From Pipra filicauda (Eukaryota > Chordata > Aves > Passeriformes > Pipridae), in the NCBI RefSeq assembly GCF_003945595.2, contig NW_024104765.1, forward strand, positions 1,178,001 to 1,242,000: 64,000 bases of DNA. The letters run 5' to 3'. Under the pieces are notes generated by a model. That model did no database searches and had not been told where the DNA came from. It worked only from the letters and a program-made list of their open reading frames with translations. A program made the translations under genes and the position numbers. Positions 47,701-58,214 of this stretch are shown piece after piece (within the stretch, counting starts at the first letter, position 1; each line of letters starts with the position of its first letter).

Positions 47701-50700
47701 TTCTCAAACTGAAGGTGTTAGCATAAAACATCCCCTGGCACCATCTACTGGCTTGTGAGTGGTTGTGCCAGTCTCACCAGTGACAGACAGGAGTTTTCAG
47801 CTCATTATGGGTGGGATCCTGTCTTTTTCATTTCAAGACATTAGGAATGCCTTGGCTGGTATTACCACTTACTGTGGTCTTGTCAATTATCACATATGAA
47901 ACACTGCCAGGTGGGAGCAGTGCACAGGTGAAACTCCTTCAAGCAGAACAGCGACAAGTAACTCCGTAAGAATCCCATTCTCCAAACACAGCAATGGCCA
48001 ACTTCTGCTGATCCACAGACAAGAAATTTACGAAGTAATAAACTGCAGTCTAAACTCTGCTCTGCTCTTCCTATCAACATGAACAGTGATGGTCTCCTGG
48101 GGCTGCCAGAAACGTGTGCCTACAATACTTTGCACCTACAGAGAAATAATAAACATCTTCACTAGGACAATGTAGCAATATTTTATGTTGTTGTGTCAAG
48201 AAAGCAAACCAAAGGTACAAGATTTAATGGTGTCTCCTCCATCCCACTCTGTCCTTTAATGCACAAATTTTCCACAGCTGCCAAATGCATAATGACAATT
48301 TCATTAGTATGCATATATCCACACATCGTGCAATTTGGCCATTAGAAGGGAAAATAATGTATTCAAAGTTTTACATGGACTTTATAAAAGCATGTAATGA
48401 AGAGTCTTCTGGTTGAGATTTTATTGCATGTTTCAAAAAATTAAGAAACCTCTTGTTTGTTCTGTACACATCAGAACTTAAAAAGTCTAATTTACTATGG
48501 ATTTGTACTTTGTGTCCCCTTCCTCTTCCAACCACAATAACACCAACTTCCTCCTGTGTGTCTTATGACATATCCTCCAAATAACAGATATGACATGCTG
48601 TGGCTGATCTGGAGCTCAACATATGCTGGTTGGCTAAACCACGTACACGTGTACACCGGTTTGCCAGCTGCTGCCATGAAGAACACACAAATCTGCTCGC
48701 CCATCCCTCTGAGGACATTTCATTTAGGTTTCCCCTCTTCTGAATGCTGGTTTTCATCAGAATTTAATAATCTTTGAGACATTGTCCATTCATATTTGGT
48801 TGGACAGTAGTTTCGAAGGTTCTGACCATTGATGAGACAACCAAAAGCTAAATACAAAACTCCCTTTTCTTTCAGAAACAGGCTAAAAACTCACATATAC
48901 CTAAAAAAATATTTTACATAACTTAGAGTTTTACATTATTGTATTAAATTATTCCAGGCTGTTATATTTTCATGGATTGTAATGCTTACTGGAAAGAAAT
49001 TGCTTTCTATTAAAACCATACTAAAAGAAATAGAGTTGCAAGTGCTAACAGAGATACCTATGAGAAGAATGAAGACCAGCTCTTCTGCTAATAAGACTGT
49101 TATTTAGCTTTTGAAATTCTGCCAGTTCAGAGACAGGGAAATGTAAAAGAGTATCATCCAAACCTGACTAGATAGCAAGGCTTCTATAGCACTTCCCTCT
49201 CAGAGAGAGTTAAGAGATTACCTTATATGTAAAGGAATTGGACGATGCGTTGCCTGCCCACATTCCTCTGCAGGAGTACATGACAACTCCTTTTTTAATT
49301 TACCATAGAAATGCCAGCAGATGTATCACTGCAACTTCCCAGACTAGGTTACTAAGTGAGATCATAATATGCCCAAGAGAAACACTAAACTCTTCTCTAT
49401 TCTGTAACAGGAAAGATAATTTTCCCTATTGTGAGATACAACACATTTCCTGCTTAATTCACTTTTGCAAAAAGTGCTGTAAAATGCCAATCTCATATCA
49501 ACATGAATATCAACAGCCCTCCATATTTCAACTTTTCTAAGCAGCCACAAAAAACAGAAGCCATGTTGGTTAGAGGCCGTATCCTTTGAAGTATTCACAA
49601 ATGAAACTCAGCAAACCCAAAAGCACTTTCCCCGCAGAGAAGCGTTCAATTCCTTACAAAACTTCTGTTCATTGCAGTTGTGTCCTTGCTTATGGAGCGC
49701 ATTCTGCAGGCATTGCAACACGCAGAAAGCACAGTTCTGAGGAGCTGAGAACTGCCCTCAGTAGTCCTGACCTGTCTCACCAAGATGCATACTTTTAACA
49801 ACTCCTTTATGCTATTAGAGATATATATTGATAACTAAAATAGTTTTTGAAGCCCATCCTGAATTCCAGATCAATTGCAATTGGTGACTATCAGTGCTTT
49901 GCAGGCATATGTGATGGGATGTCACATTCAAAGGTATATTTGTAGATCTCACCAGCTTTCAAACATCCAAATAAAGCATCACAGCTTACCTGTTCAAGTA
50001 ACATCAAGCCAAAAGGAATTATTTATCTTATGTTACATCCATAAGGTAACAAGCCTCTAAGTCTTGTTTTGAAGTACTGCAGCTAATAATGATTTTTTCT
50101 GCCCACCAATGCAGTTATATTATTTTTAAGTTTTAACCATTTTTTTGTAAAGAAGAATTAGCAGTCCCAAACTTTCCACTCTCACCTTCAAGGCCATTGA
50201 TCCTGTAGCATTTCCAGTACTACTGTGACTACAGTATTTGCAGCACTTTAAAGCTTTGTCAAGACAACAGCCTTACAAAACACATACAATGAACATCTTC
50301 AACGCTAACAGATGGCCTGAGCCTAAAGAGTTAATAGAAAAAGCTTATATGCAATGAAGAAGGCTGTTCAGCTACTGTAGGTTCATAAACATCGCAGAAA
50401 TGCCTGGTGGAAGGAAATTCCTGTGGCTAAAGAAAATACTCAGAACCAGAAGACCTAGTTCCATGCTGCCACAAGTGCTGCACTCTGCAATGGTATGTCT
50501 TAAAGCTACTTCCTTGGATGCTCTGCAGAGGGTTTCCCGCTTCTAAATACTTTTTAATTGCATCTATAAAAAAATACGACTAGGCTTTATGTAAATTTTA
50601 GTGCTTTAAGGTCTCTGAATATGACCCTGTGTGTAAAGTAAAAATAAGAGAAGGACAAGAGCCATGGTTTCAGCATTCAGGCTAGAGACAAGTATCCAGT

Positions 50701-52747
50701 ATGGGGTGAGAGATGAACAATGTGAAGTTTTGAAATCTTCCTCATGCTTAGAAGAAGGAATTATGATCTTACTTTAAAGCTTGGCTTCTTGCTTCACTTT
50801 CAACAGCCATGCATTGAAGCTGTTCTTCTTATATTGCCCTTTCCATTCTTTCTTTGTGGAAAAGTAGAGGCTGTCACACTGAATTTAGGACTACTTGCTG
50901 TACAGATACTCCAGAGAGAGGACAGAAACTGGGAAAAGGAAAGCCCCTTGCCCTGCAGCCCAGTGTTACACTATACACAGACCCAAATCCCAACCCTTCC
51001 ATTTCAGATGCTCTATGCCTCTTTCTCCAGAGAATTCCAAATTAAACAGAAAGCCAGGGGATCTGGACTATTAAAATGGACTTTGTTTTAATCCTGTGTA
51101 AAAAATGTCTCTACATGGACTGTCTTCTCCTGCTATTCAGGATGTAAAGATTTGTTTCTATTACATACAATATTCTGGTGTTACTATGAAGAAGCAATTG
51201 AAATTTTTTGAAGTCTAACAAAGTTCCTACTGAAAAATATCCAAATTCCTCTGAGGACAGAATATGGATTACTTCTTTACAGAAAATACTCTGTTAGTTC
51301 AGCACTAAAGAAACACATTAAAATATATTCTCTTTGCATCAAAATGAAGGCAGTTATTCAGCAGGTTCAAGTAAGACTTTATTTAGTCCCAGCTACGTTC
51401 TAGCATTCCCACAGCTTTTAACCATGAAGGCTTATACTCAAAGCACTGACCTTCCTCCCCTCCCCAGAATTATATTAGTCAATGCACCACCTCCCATGGC
51501 AGCCTGTAGGACTCAGCCTTTAACGAGAAGGGTTCTGCATGCTAATATCAAAGTAGACTTAAAACACGTGGCCTTTTATTATGCTCTTATAAAAAAAGCA
51601 ATTCTTTTTTCATCCTGAGATACTGAGAGTTCTCCAAGCTCCTTTGTGAAATATGTCTCAGAAGAATGAATTCAGGCTCTGAATGAACGCAACAGGCTGA
51701 GCTGGCATTTCCTTTTTCTATTGAATGAGACTACTTTTCCTGGTAAGCCTGTCCTTCCTAGCATCACCATCCATACTGACACAGATACTCAGAGAGTAAC
51801 GTGGGTCCCCACATGCACAGACAGACGGACAGGAGACATTTAGCAGAGCCTTCCAGTGTGGGAGTGACACTCGCAGCTGCGGAGCAGCCTTAGACACAGA
51901 GCTGCGTGTGGCAGCTGCCTTTTATAGCCTGACACCCAACCCCCCACCTCCTTGGCACACTCAGGCCACATCATCAGGCTGTGGCCTCTAATAACTAATA
52001 ACTCCCACCCCAGACATGGAGAATATTGAAGAGAGATTACACACACACATTTTGCCTGCACTCCTTTTGCCTCCTCCCTCTTTCCCAACGCTTCCTGCTA
52101 CCTGTCAGCCTTTGCCCTGCTCCCACCTCAGAGCTCCCTGCTCTCCCTGACCCCACGGCAGCACCCCACGAGCACCCCGTCCCCGTTCCGGCCCTTCCCA
52201 TGGTCACCTCCGCAGCATCCCCGCTCCGCCCGGCCCCTCACCGCCCACCCCCGGGCCTGCCCTCCCTCCGCACTCCTCGTCTGCCCCGCACCGCTATCCC
52301 TGGCTCCCCTCACCGCGTCCCAAACCCGCCCGGGGAGCCTCGCCTTCTCCCTGACCCACATCCGCGGGCAGACAAACCTCACCTCCCGGCGGTGACCCCG
52401 TCCCGCCGGCCACCGTTCCGGCCTCACCTCAGCGCCGGCCCCGCCTCACCCCACACCCCCACTCGCTGCCGGTCGCTACCCCGCAGCCCCTCCGAGCCCG
52501 GTGCTGCCCTCCGGCTCCCCGGGAGCAGCCGCAGCCCCGCGGCGGCTGTTCCCCGCCGCCCCCGGTGCCGAGGCCGCTGCGGCCGCCGCGGGCGGCACTC
52601 ACACGCCTCATCGCCGCCGCTCTCCGCGTCGCCGTCCGAGAAGGACTCGGCCCCGTCGGCGTAGCCCGCCAAGCCCACGATCTCCTCCTCCTCTTCCTCC
52701 TCGTCCCCCTCCTCCTCCTCCGGCAGCTTCCTCGGCACCTGGCTCAT
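35646..52747 (-). CDS. RRAGD: Ras-related GTP-binding protein D (Rag GTPase D), complete
   Basis: RagD pairs with RagA or RagB on the lysosome. In the GDP-bound state within an active dimer it helps recruit mTORC1 and its TFEB/TFE3 substrates, anchored by Ragulator and regulated by FLCN-FNIP. Exons 52747-52603, 46080-45785, 45368-45169, 44201-44087, 39750-39608, 37830-37682 and 35797-35646 join in frame to 399 residues plus TAA; human has 400. An acidic N-tail (residues 10-22, mostly Glu) precedes the G domain. The P-loop is GLRRSGKSS (68-76), switch II is WDFPGQ (115-120) and the nucleotide-specificity motif is HKVD (178-181). The C-terminal part (about 240-370) is the roadblock-type dimerisation domain. 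The tail starting VRMKVV and ending NGTPRMPL is RagD-like; RagC ends differently, which excludes RRAGC. All motifs are intact. It lies in tandem with UBE2J1, as in mammals. Confidence 0.98.
35798..37681 (-). other. RRAGD intron 6
   Basis: AT-rich intronic sequence with no recognised repeat or exon. Confidence 0.85.
37682..37830 (-). CDS. RRAGD: RRAGD coding exon 6
   Basis: A 149-nt exon encodes [20 protein letters not shown] through VREESFERK plus G, completing most of the roadblock domain. The acceptor is CTCTTTAG and the donor is G|GTATTT, slightly off consensus. Confidence 0.98.
37831..39607 (-). other. RRAGD intron 5
   Basis: AT-rich intronic sequence with nothing recognised. Confidence 0.85.
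39608..39750 (-). CDS. RRAGD: RRAGD coding exon 5
   Basis: A 143-nt exon encodes [20 protein letters not shown] onward to IDISCIY plus GG. This is the first half of the C-terminal roadblock domain. The acceptor is TTAAATAG and the donor is GG|GTAAGT. Confidence 0.98.
39751..44086 (-). other. RRAGD intron 4
   Basis: An intron of 4.3 kb, free of recognisable CR1 or LTR sequence. Confidence 0.85.
44087..44201 (-). CDS. RRAGD: RRAGD coding exon 4
   Basis: A 115-nt exon encodes [20 protein letters not shown] to NLLNIFIS, the end of the G domain and the hinge to the roadblock domain. The acceptor is TTTCCAG and the donor is TCA|GTAAGT. Confidence 0.98.
44202..45168 (-). other. RRAGD intron 3
   Basis: Intronic sequence with nothing recognised. 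Confidence 0.85.
45169..45368 (-). CDS. RRAGD: RRAGD coding exon 3 (HKVD motif)
   Basis: A 200-nt exon encodes [20 protein letters not shown], then the HKVD specificity motif, and ends LEKIHL plus AG of a Ser codon. The acceptor is TCATTAG and the donor is AG|GTGAG. Confidence 0.98.
45369..45784 (-). other. RRAGD intron 2
   Basis: A short intron (416 bp) between the two main G-domain exons, with nothing recognised. Confidence 0.85.
45785..46080 (-). CDS. RRAGD: RRAGD coding exon 2 (P-loop and switch regions)
   Basis: A 296-nt exon begins by completing a Phe codon, then [20 protein letters not shown] and the P-loop RRSGKSS, through WDFPGQ and up to FVIDSQ. The acceptor is TTATTCAG and the donor is CAG|GTAA. 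From the G domain on it is practically identical to human. Confidence 0.98.
46081..52602 (-). other. RRAGD intron 1
   Basis: A 6.5-kb first intron. It contains a small AATA microsatellite (46547-46564). Its first 500 bp (52.1-52.6 kb) belong to the CpG island and are markedly G-rich on the transcribed-RNA strand. No transposon was recognised. Confidence 0.85.
46547..46564. repeat. (AATA)n microsatellite
   Basis: Four to five AATA units near the 3' end of RRAGD intron 1. Confidence 0.9.
52603..52747 (-). CDS. RRAGD: RRAGD coding exon 1
   Basis: The ATG is at 52747-52745. It encodes [20 protein letters not shown] onward to SGGDEA plus one base, matching the acidic human start (MSQVLGK). The donor is T|GTGAGT. 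The Glu run is coded by near-pure GAG repeats, a potential source of length variation. The frame continues into the GC-rich intron as an artefact. Confidence 0.95.
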
Positions 52748-52935
52748 GCCGGCCGTGCTCCCAGCAGGGCTCCGCGGGCCCCTCTGCCTGCGGGCGGGCT
52801 CGGGGCGCGGGGGGCGCAGGTCCCGCGCTGGCGCCGCGCCCGCCGCCGCCGCCGCTCCCCACCTTCCCCCCGCACGGCGCTGGCGGAGCGCGGCGCAGCT
52901 GCCGGCGGGGCGGGCGGGGAGGCGGCGTGACCCGC

Positions 52936-52945
52936 GTCACCTGAC
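52936..52945. promoter_or_regulatory. Near-CLEAR (TFEB/MiT-TFE type) element in RRAGD promoter
   Basis: GTCACCTGAC, 189 bp upstream of the RRAGD ATG, differs by one base from the palindromic CLEAR consensus GTCACGTGAC. Half-sites GTGAC (52927-52931) and GTCAC (52953-52957) flank it. Mammalian RRAGD is an established TFEB/TFE3 target through promoter CLEAR motifs. The central mismatch weakens the call. Confidence 0.45.
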
Positions 52946-53248
52946 GCGCCCGGTCACGGGCCGCCGGGGCCTCCGCGCCCGCCCGGGCCCTCTCCCGCTG
53001 CCGCTCCCAAGCCCGGCCCCGCCGCTGGCACCGGCCGCTGGCGGGCAGAGCCGGGCGCTGCGGGGCTCACCCGCGAGCTCCAGGGGCCTGCCGGGCGCCG
53101 CCGCGGCCGCCCCGGCTGTGCTCCCGTGGGAGCGGTGCACACGGGAGGCGCTGCCTCACGCGTGCGGGGCGCCGGAGTAGGTGAGCGAGTGGCCTGGTGT
53201 GCCAGGCAGCAGCACCGTGGCGACAGCTGGTGTTTCTATTACAGGCAG

Positions 53249-53640
53249 CCTTCCTCAGAATCAATTAGGTTGGAAAAGACCTCTGAGATCATCGAGTCCA
53301 ACCTGTGACCTGACACCACCATGGCAACTAGACATGGCACTAAGTGCCACATCCAGTCTTTCCTTAAACACCTCGAGGGATGGTGACTCCCTCATCTCCC
53401 TGGGTAGCCTGTTCCAATATCTAATAACTCTTTCTGTGAAGAAATTCTTCCTAATGTCTAACCCTGGTGCATCTTGAGGCCCATGTCTCATCCTGTCACT
53501 GGTTGCCTGGGAGAAGAGGCCGACCCCCAGCTGGCTACAACCTCCTTTCAGGTAGTTGTAGAGGGTGATAAGGTCACCCCTGAGCCTCCTCTTCTTGGTC
53601 ATGTCCTGCAGCCTCACCTCGCACAGAGCCCAAAAATGGG
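53249..53640 (-). mobile_element. CR1 LINE 3' fragment, minus orientation
   Basis: It is well preserved, beginning 'agaatcaattaggttggaaa' at its 3' end and including 'ccctgggtagcctgttccaa' and 'cttttaggtagttgtagagg'-like CR1 blocks. It still holds an uninterrupted minus-strand frame of about 118 codons. It lies about 500 bp upstream of the RRAGD start, abutting the CpG island. Confidence 0.95.
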
Positions 53641-56599
53641 CTCTCGGGACTCTCCTGCATCACCCCTACATGCTGTCAGCATGTGAGAGACTGTGGGACC
53701 CAGGCAGGACCTGTGTGTGACTGGTGCTGCTCAACTCACACATCCCTGCTCCAGGGCCAAATGGTGCTGGCAGCACTGCTCATGCCTGCCCTGCTTTCCT
53801 TCCATGCCGACTATGTCAGCGCACGTGCAGGCTCAAAGTGTTAAGCCAGGCACTGATGGCGGGTGGTAACGCAGTAATGGCAAGAGAGATTATTTTAGAA
53901 ATAATGACTTGATTAATAAGAAAGAATAAAGAAAGCCATAGTAGTGAAACCTCAGAAGAGGATGGGATTTTGATGCCCCTGTCAGACCAAGATGCACTCA
54001 GTTGTCTGTCATTGCTTTCTCCAGGCCTGCTCCACGAAGACAGACCTTCTGCCCCTCAGCCAGGCCCCTTCTCAGGATTTTCCAGTGCTGCTCTTGTTGT
54101 CTTGTACCAATCTAAGTACCAGAATGCGTGTGTTAGCCCCTGCCTGTCATCCCATGCTGCCTGTCATGGTGACTAGCAGCTGAGTTCCTGATTCTGCAAC
54201 AGCAATTTTTCCTCTTTTACTACTTCCCGTTGCCCTGTTCTCCCTCCTTGTATTGAATGTAATGGTTGGATTTACGTTGGAAGTCTCCACGTGTTTTCTG
54301 TAGCTGATTATTTTCCCACCTTTACACTGTGTGACAGTCTTCTCATCGGAAGGCCTTCCAGGTTGCACTAACCCACTGGAGATAAGGGAGGCACACTTTT
54401 TGTCTGGAGAAGTAGAAATCCCCCTCTTATATTCCATATCATGCCAAACCTACCCATACACAATTTTATTGAAATGCTTGCCTTTATTCTCAACTTATCA
54501 ACCCACTCTGAAGTTTTGCTTGAACAGATTAATAGTGTACTAAAAGATCATGGGAAACGTTTCAAAGTTAAATCCCTTACAAGGAATTAGGACTTAGGTT
54601 TGCAGCAGGATTTTTTTTACCAGTCATGTTTTCAGCATCGTGTCTTGGGACAGCCCTGGGAGGAATTAATCTGCTGAAAACTCCTGATGGAAAGAGGAGA
54701 GTTTCCAGGTCTGTAATGAAGGGCCATCTATCTCACACATCACCTGACCACATCTGTGCAAAAAGGGCTGTGAGGTTTCAAGGCCAGCTATGGGAAGTGG
54801 GTCTTGCCCAGAAATCTGACTGTCTGTATTAGGTTTCCTTTATACAAAGAGCTATGAAACATCACCAGTGAGACAGAAAATAATTAGAGATATTGAAATA
54901 CTAAATCAGGGTGTGGAAACTCAAAAATGAGGACTAGTTACAATGCAGCTCTTCCCACAACCTTCCCACGACTGATGTCAGTGACCTGCCTGACCACAGC
55001 TTCAGGTTCAAAGCCACATAGACTCTGGGTCTATTGCCAGATAGGTTTTTAGAGCAGGGCTGAAGCACTTGTACCAACCCTTTAACAATATAATCTATCA
55101 TGGAATCTACATAAGCCTCCTTTGTCCCTTTGCCTCCAGGTGTTTTTCTGTCCCCTCTGCACCTGGCCTTTTTCCTTCTTTTTCTTTTGTCAGGCCATTT
55201 GATTTTGAAGCTGGTTGCACATAATGAAACAGCGCCCAGCCTTCAGTCACAGGACTTATAGTAAGGGCAGGTAGATGAAGGGTTGAGTACTTGAATATAT
55301 GATATGTACAGTGTTAGATGTGACTGAACTTTGTCTGTGGGGAGCTGCAGTTCATAGACATGACACATTTTCTGTTTAATGCAACTGACGGAATCCCTCT
55401 TGAATTTCTCTTCACAAGAGGAAAAAATATCCATAAGAATACAGAGTTGGCTGTCTGGATTAAAAAAGGTTAATGTTAATTAAGGAAATAGCCCCACTGA
55501 CATCCACATTATCCGCATCCAGGTTTGCAGGATCATGATACCATCTCATTCAGTTCCTGTTAAAGAGGGAGAACTCCCATGAAATAGATTGGTGGCAGAT
55601 CAGTGCCAAGACAGCCTTTTTCTGTAATGTGTTAATATCTTGTTTCTCAGTCATAATGATCAAACATAGCCAAAACAGTCCTGCAAACTTTTACATATAT
55701 GGAACTTATTTAACATGAGCTTAATTGTTACTCACACAAATACCTCCATTCCTACATCAAAATTTTACATGATATCAAGTAAAAGAAAATTCACATGAAG
55801 TAGGCCTATCCCGAATATGGAAACGAGCAAATGAAATTGTAGTGTGAGGAATCACAGTGTATTTTTATATGTTTTAGTAACTACATTCTAATTCAGTAAT
55901 GACACCAGACTTCAGACTAATGTTGTAGTTTTGACAAAGCTTTGCTGAGATCAGAGAGGTGTCAGAACAATACATCCAGTCAGTCGATCTCCTGCAGAGC
56001 ACCAAGGGTTTTTATGTGAACCTATGGCGTGACTATTGCCATGGAGCAACAACTACCATATTAATCATTTAGTGAAAAAGGCGTAAGTAGATTTATCTGC
56101 AAAAACCTTCAAAAGAATATATTCATCACTAACATGTGATACTTCAATGTGTAGTTCATTTAGGGCATCAGTTCATTTAGGGCTTTCTGAGAATACCTTA
56201 TAGCCAGAGGAATGGCCTTTGAAAGTGATGTGCCTGTGGGATCAGGGATGAAGAGCCGCTTGCTTTCTGTTTTTCCTTCTTCTTCTGATCCTGCTTTTAT
56301 CATTTTGTTCACCCTACTCAAACTCCTTTCTCCTGTACTGGTGTCTATGGATGGTCCAGTCTAACTTGCCTCCTTACCAGTTTGTGAATTACTGACATTC
56401 GCCTGTAATTGCCCAAACACATGACTTGGGTGAGCAGAAGGTCCCTTGGGACATTGTGATAGCTGGAGGGGTGGGTGAGGTGGTGAGTAGGCAGAACCAG
56501 CTTTCAAGGCATCCCTCTCTGACCTTCTGCCCAAGACTTCAAAGCCTGCTGGCTGGCTCCCAGCTGGAGGGAAGGGCATCTGGCCTCCCCGAAATTGGG

Positions 56600-57113
56600 A
56601 AAATTTTGCTGTATCCAGGTCTGGGCATCTCAGTACAAGAGAGACACAGAGCTGCTGGAGTGTGTCCAGTGGAGGGCAATGAGAATGATTGGGGGAATGG
56701 AATATTTGTCTTATAAGGAAAGGCTGAGGGAGTTGGGCTTGTTCAGTCTTGAGAAGAGATGACTGAGAGGGGATCTCATTAAGGTGTATAAATATCTAAA
56801 AGGGGGGTGCCAAGAAGATGGAGGCAGGGTATTTGCAGTGGTCCGAACAGCTAGGACAAGAGGCAATAGGCAGAAATTGATGCACAGGAAGTTCCACCTG
56901 AATACGAGGAAGAACTTTTACTATGGAGGTGACCACACATTGGAACAGATTGCCCAGACAGGTGATGGAGTCTCCCTCACTGGAGATATTTGAGAACCAT
57001 CTGGACTCAATCCTGTGCACTGTGCTCTAGGACGACCCTGCAGGGAGGTTGGACCAGATGACCCACTGTGGCCCCTTCCAACCTGAGCGATTCTGTGATT
57101 CCGTGGTTCTGTA
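56600..57113 (+). mobile_element. CR1 LINE 3' fragment, plus orientation
   Basis: About 510 bp of CR1, recognisable from 'gagctgctggagtgtgtcca' and 'aaggctgagggagttgggct', with the end 'ccttccaacctgagcgattc' followed by TGTGATTCCGTGGTTCTGTA. It ends about 40 bp before the 57.15-kb CpG island. Confidence 0.95.
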
Positions 57114-57149
57114 GCGCTTCTTCTCCTACGCAAACTGTTACGAGCTTCC

Positions 57150-57720
57150 ATAATTAAGTTGCAGAGGAGCTTCGGTTCAGGAGCGCGTCCGGCCCGTGGT
57201 GAGCCTGGCTACGGACAGAGCTCGGCGCTCCTGGCCCGGGCGTGGGGGCGGAGGTCGGTCCTGGCTCGGCCCCTCGCCGGCGGGAGGGGGCCCGGGCGGA
57301 GGGGGCGCTGCCCGCCCGCCGCGGCCGCTCGGTGTCGCCCTCGCAGCGGGCACGGCGGCGGCGGCGCCACCTCCGGGGCAGCCCCAGCGCGGCGGCGGAG
57401 GCGCCGCTGGAAGCGGCAGCGCCGTGTCCGTGCCCGCCGCGCCCGGCGGGTCGCGTGTGCTGCGGGGGAGCGCAGGTGAGCGGGGCGCCACCCCGCGCCC
57501 GCCCGCCGGGGTTGGGGTGGCTGCGGCGGGGCGGGCGGGGGCGCGGGTGGCGGGGGACGCACAGGTGATGGCGGAGGTGGCCGGGCTGAGCTGGGGACGG
57601 GCCCGGCGAAGCCAGTGTCCAGCGCCCGAGTAGTGAAAGTGTTCCCGTATTCCGGCCCGGAGCAGGGTCCGAGGAGGGACCCCCGCCTCGGGCAGACACG
57701 AACCCTGCGGGCTGCCCCGT
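57150..57720 (+). promoter_or_regulatory. ANKRD6: CpG island, putative ANKRD6 promoter and non-coding exon 1
   Basis: A compact CpG-dense block. The plus strand is strongly G-rich after about 57475, the skew expected downstream of a plus-strand start. Strong plus-strand donors occur at GCGCAG|GTGAGC (exon end 57475) and CCCC|GTAAGTG (near 57719). In vertebrates ANKRD6 lies next to RRAGD in divergent orientation and, as I recall, begins with a non-coding exon. No ANKRD6 coding sequence is present, so the name rests on synteny only. Confidence 0.5.
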
Positions 57721-58214
57721 AAGTGCGGTAGCCTGTGTCGACGTAGGGGTTCAATTGCAGATTTGGGAGTATAGACGAGGAGCCTTAACGCACTTGTTCC
57801 AACTTTTAAGGCCGAGTCTAATGAGAAATGGAAAGCTGGCTCGGAGTCATTCTTCCTGTTGTTGACATCACCTGAAAACTCCACTGGAAATATTTCCACT
57901 AGTTTACTGCAAACATCAACCGTCCCTGAGGTCTCAACGCCTTGTGAGTACACACTGGCTGCTGGTAGAGCTCTCTGATTGTGAAAATCCATGGCTATGG
58001 CACGTAATTGTTCTGCAGTGTTCATTTTATTGCGAACATTAATAAAGGGTTTATCATGCCCTGGGGTGTTGTGTGCATTACCGCATAAGCTGTAGACAGC
58101 GCTCTGTTTTTTTTTTTTCTTTAAAGACATAATTGAGATCTTCATATTTTTATAATTATGTGGTAAGTGATTCTTTAGGTTCCTGGTTGGTATTTCTGCA
58201 ATGCACATGACCAA
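57177..58214 (-). other. Unexplained 345-codon open reading frame
   Basis: This minus-strand frame runs from an ATG at 58214 through AT-moderate DNA into the CpG island and stops at 57177. The part inside the island (below about 57750) is probably kept open by GC content. The upstream 150 codons are not GC-rich, and include NKMNTAEQLRAIAMDFHNQR and CSKLVEIFPVEFSGD; they look protein-like, with a plausible mix of residues. A lysine run is coded by an A-tract near 58110. I do not recognise a protein family. It may be a coding exon of an antisense gene, a retrocopy remnant, or chance. Confidence 0.25.

Larger units (their letters stand above)
52100..53190 (-). promoter_or_regulatory. RRAGD: RRAGD CpG-island promoter
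   Basis: A GC- and CpG-dense block of about 1.1 kb is centred on RRAGD exon 1. It has no clear TATA box and many GC-box-like runs. Long open frames on all strands here are compositional. Confidence 0.85.
52748..57150. other. Region between the RRAGD and putative ANKRD6 promoters
   Basis: It starts with the RRAGD 5' UTR and CpG island and ends at the next CpG island. It contains a minus-oriented CR1 (53.25-53.64 kb) and a plus-oriented CR1 (56.6-57.1 kb). The 2.9 kb between them is without recognised genes. Confidence 0.75.

Noticed and set aside
52026..52664. A 212-codon plus-strand frame, proline- and arginine-rich
   Set aside because: It lies across the RRAGD CpG island, where stop codons are rare. 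The residue composition is that of translated C-rich DNA, and the real coding exon runs on the other strand.
35646..52747. RRAGC as an alternative identity for the Rag GTPase
   Set aside because: The N-terminus (MSQV plus acidic run) and the basic VRMKVV tail are RagD features, and the UBE2J1 neighbour matches the RRAGD locus.
52746..53180. Long GC-rich frames upstream of RRAGD on both strands
   Set aside because: Compositional artefacts of the CpG island; no domain or conserved motif is visible.
53261..53617. A 118-codon minus-strand frame (with [12 protein letters not shown] and RLPREMRE)
   Set aside because: This is the recognisable 3' coding end of a truncated CR1 LINE, not a host gene.
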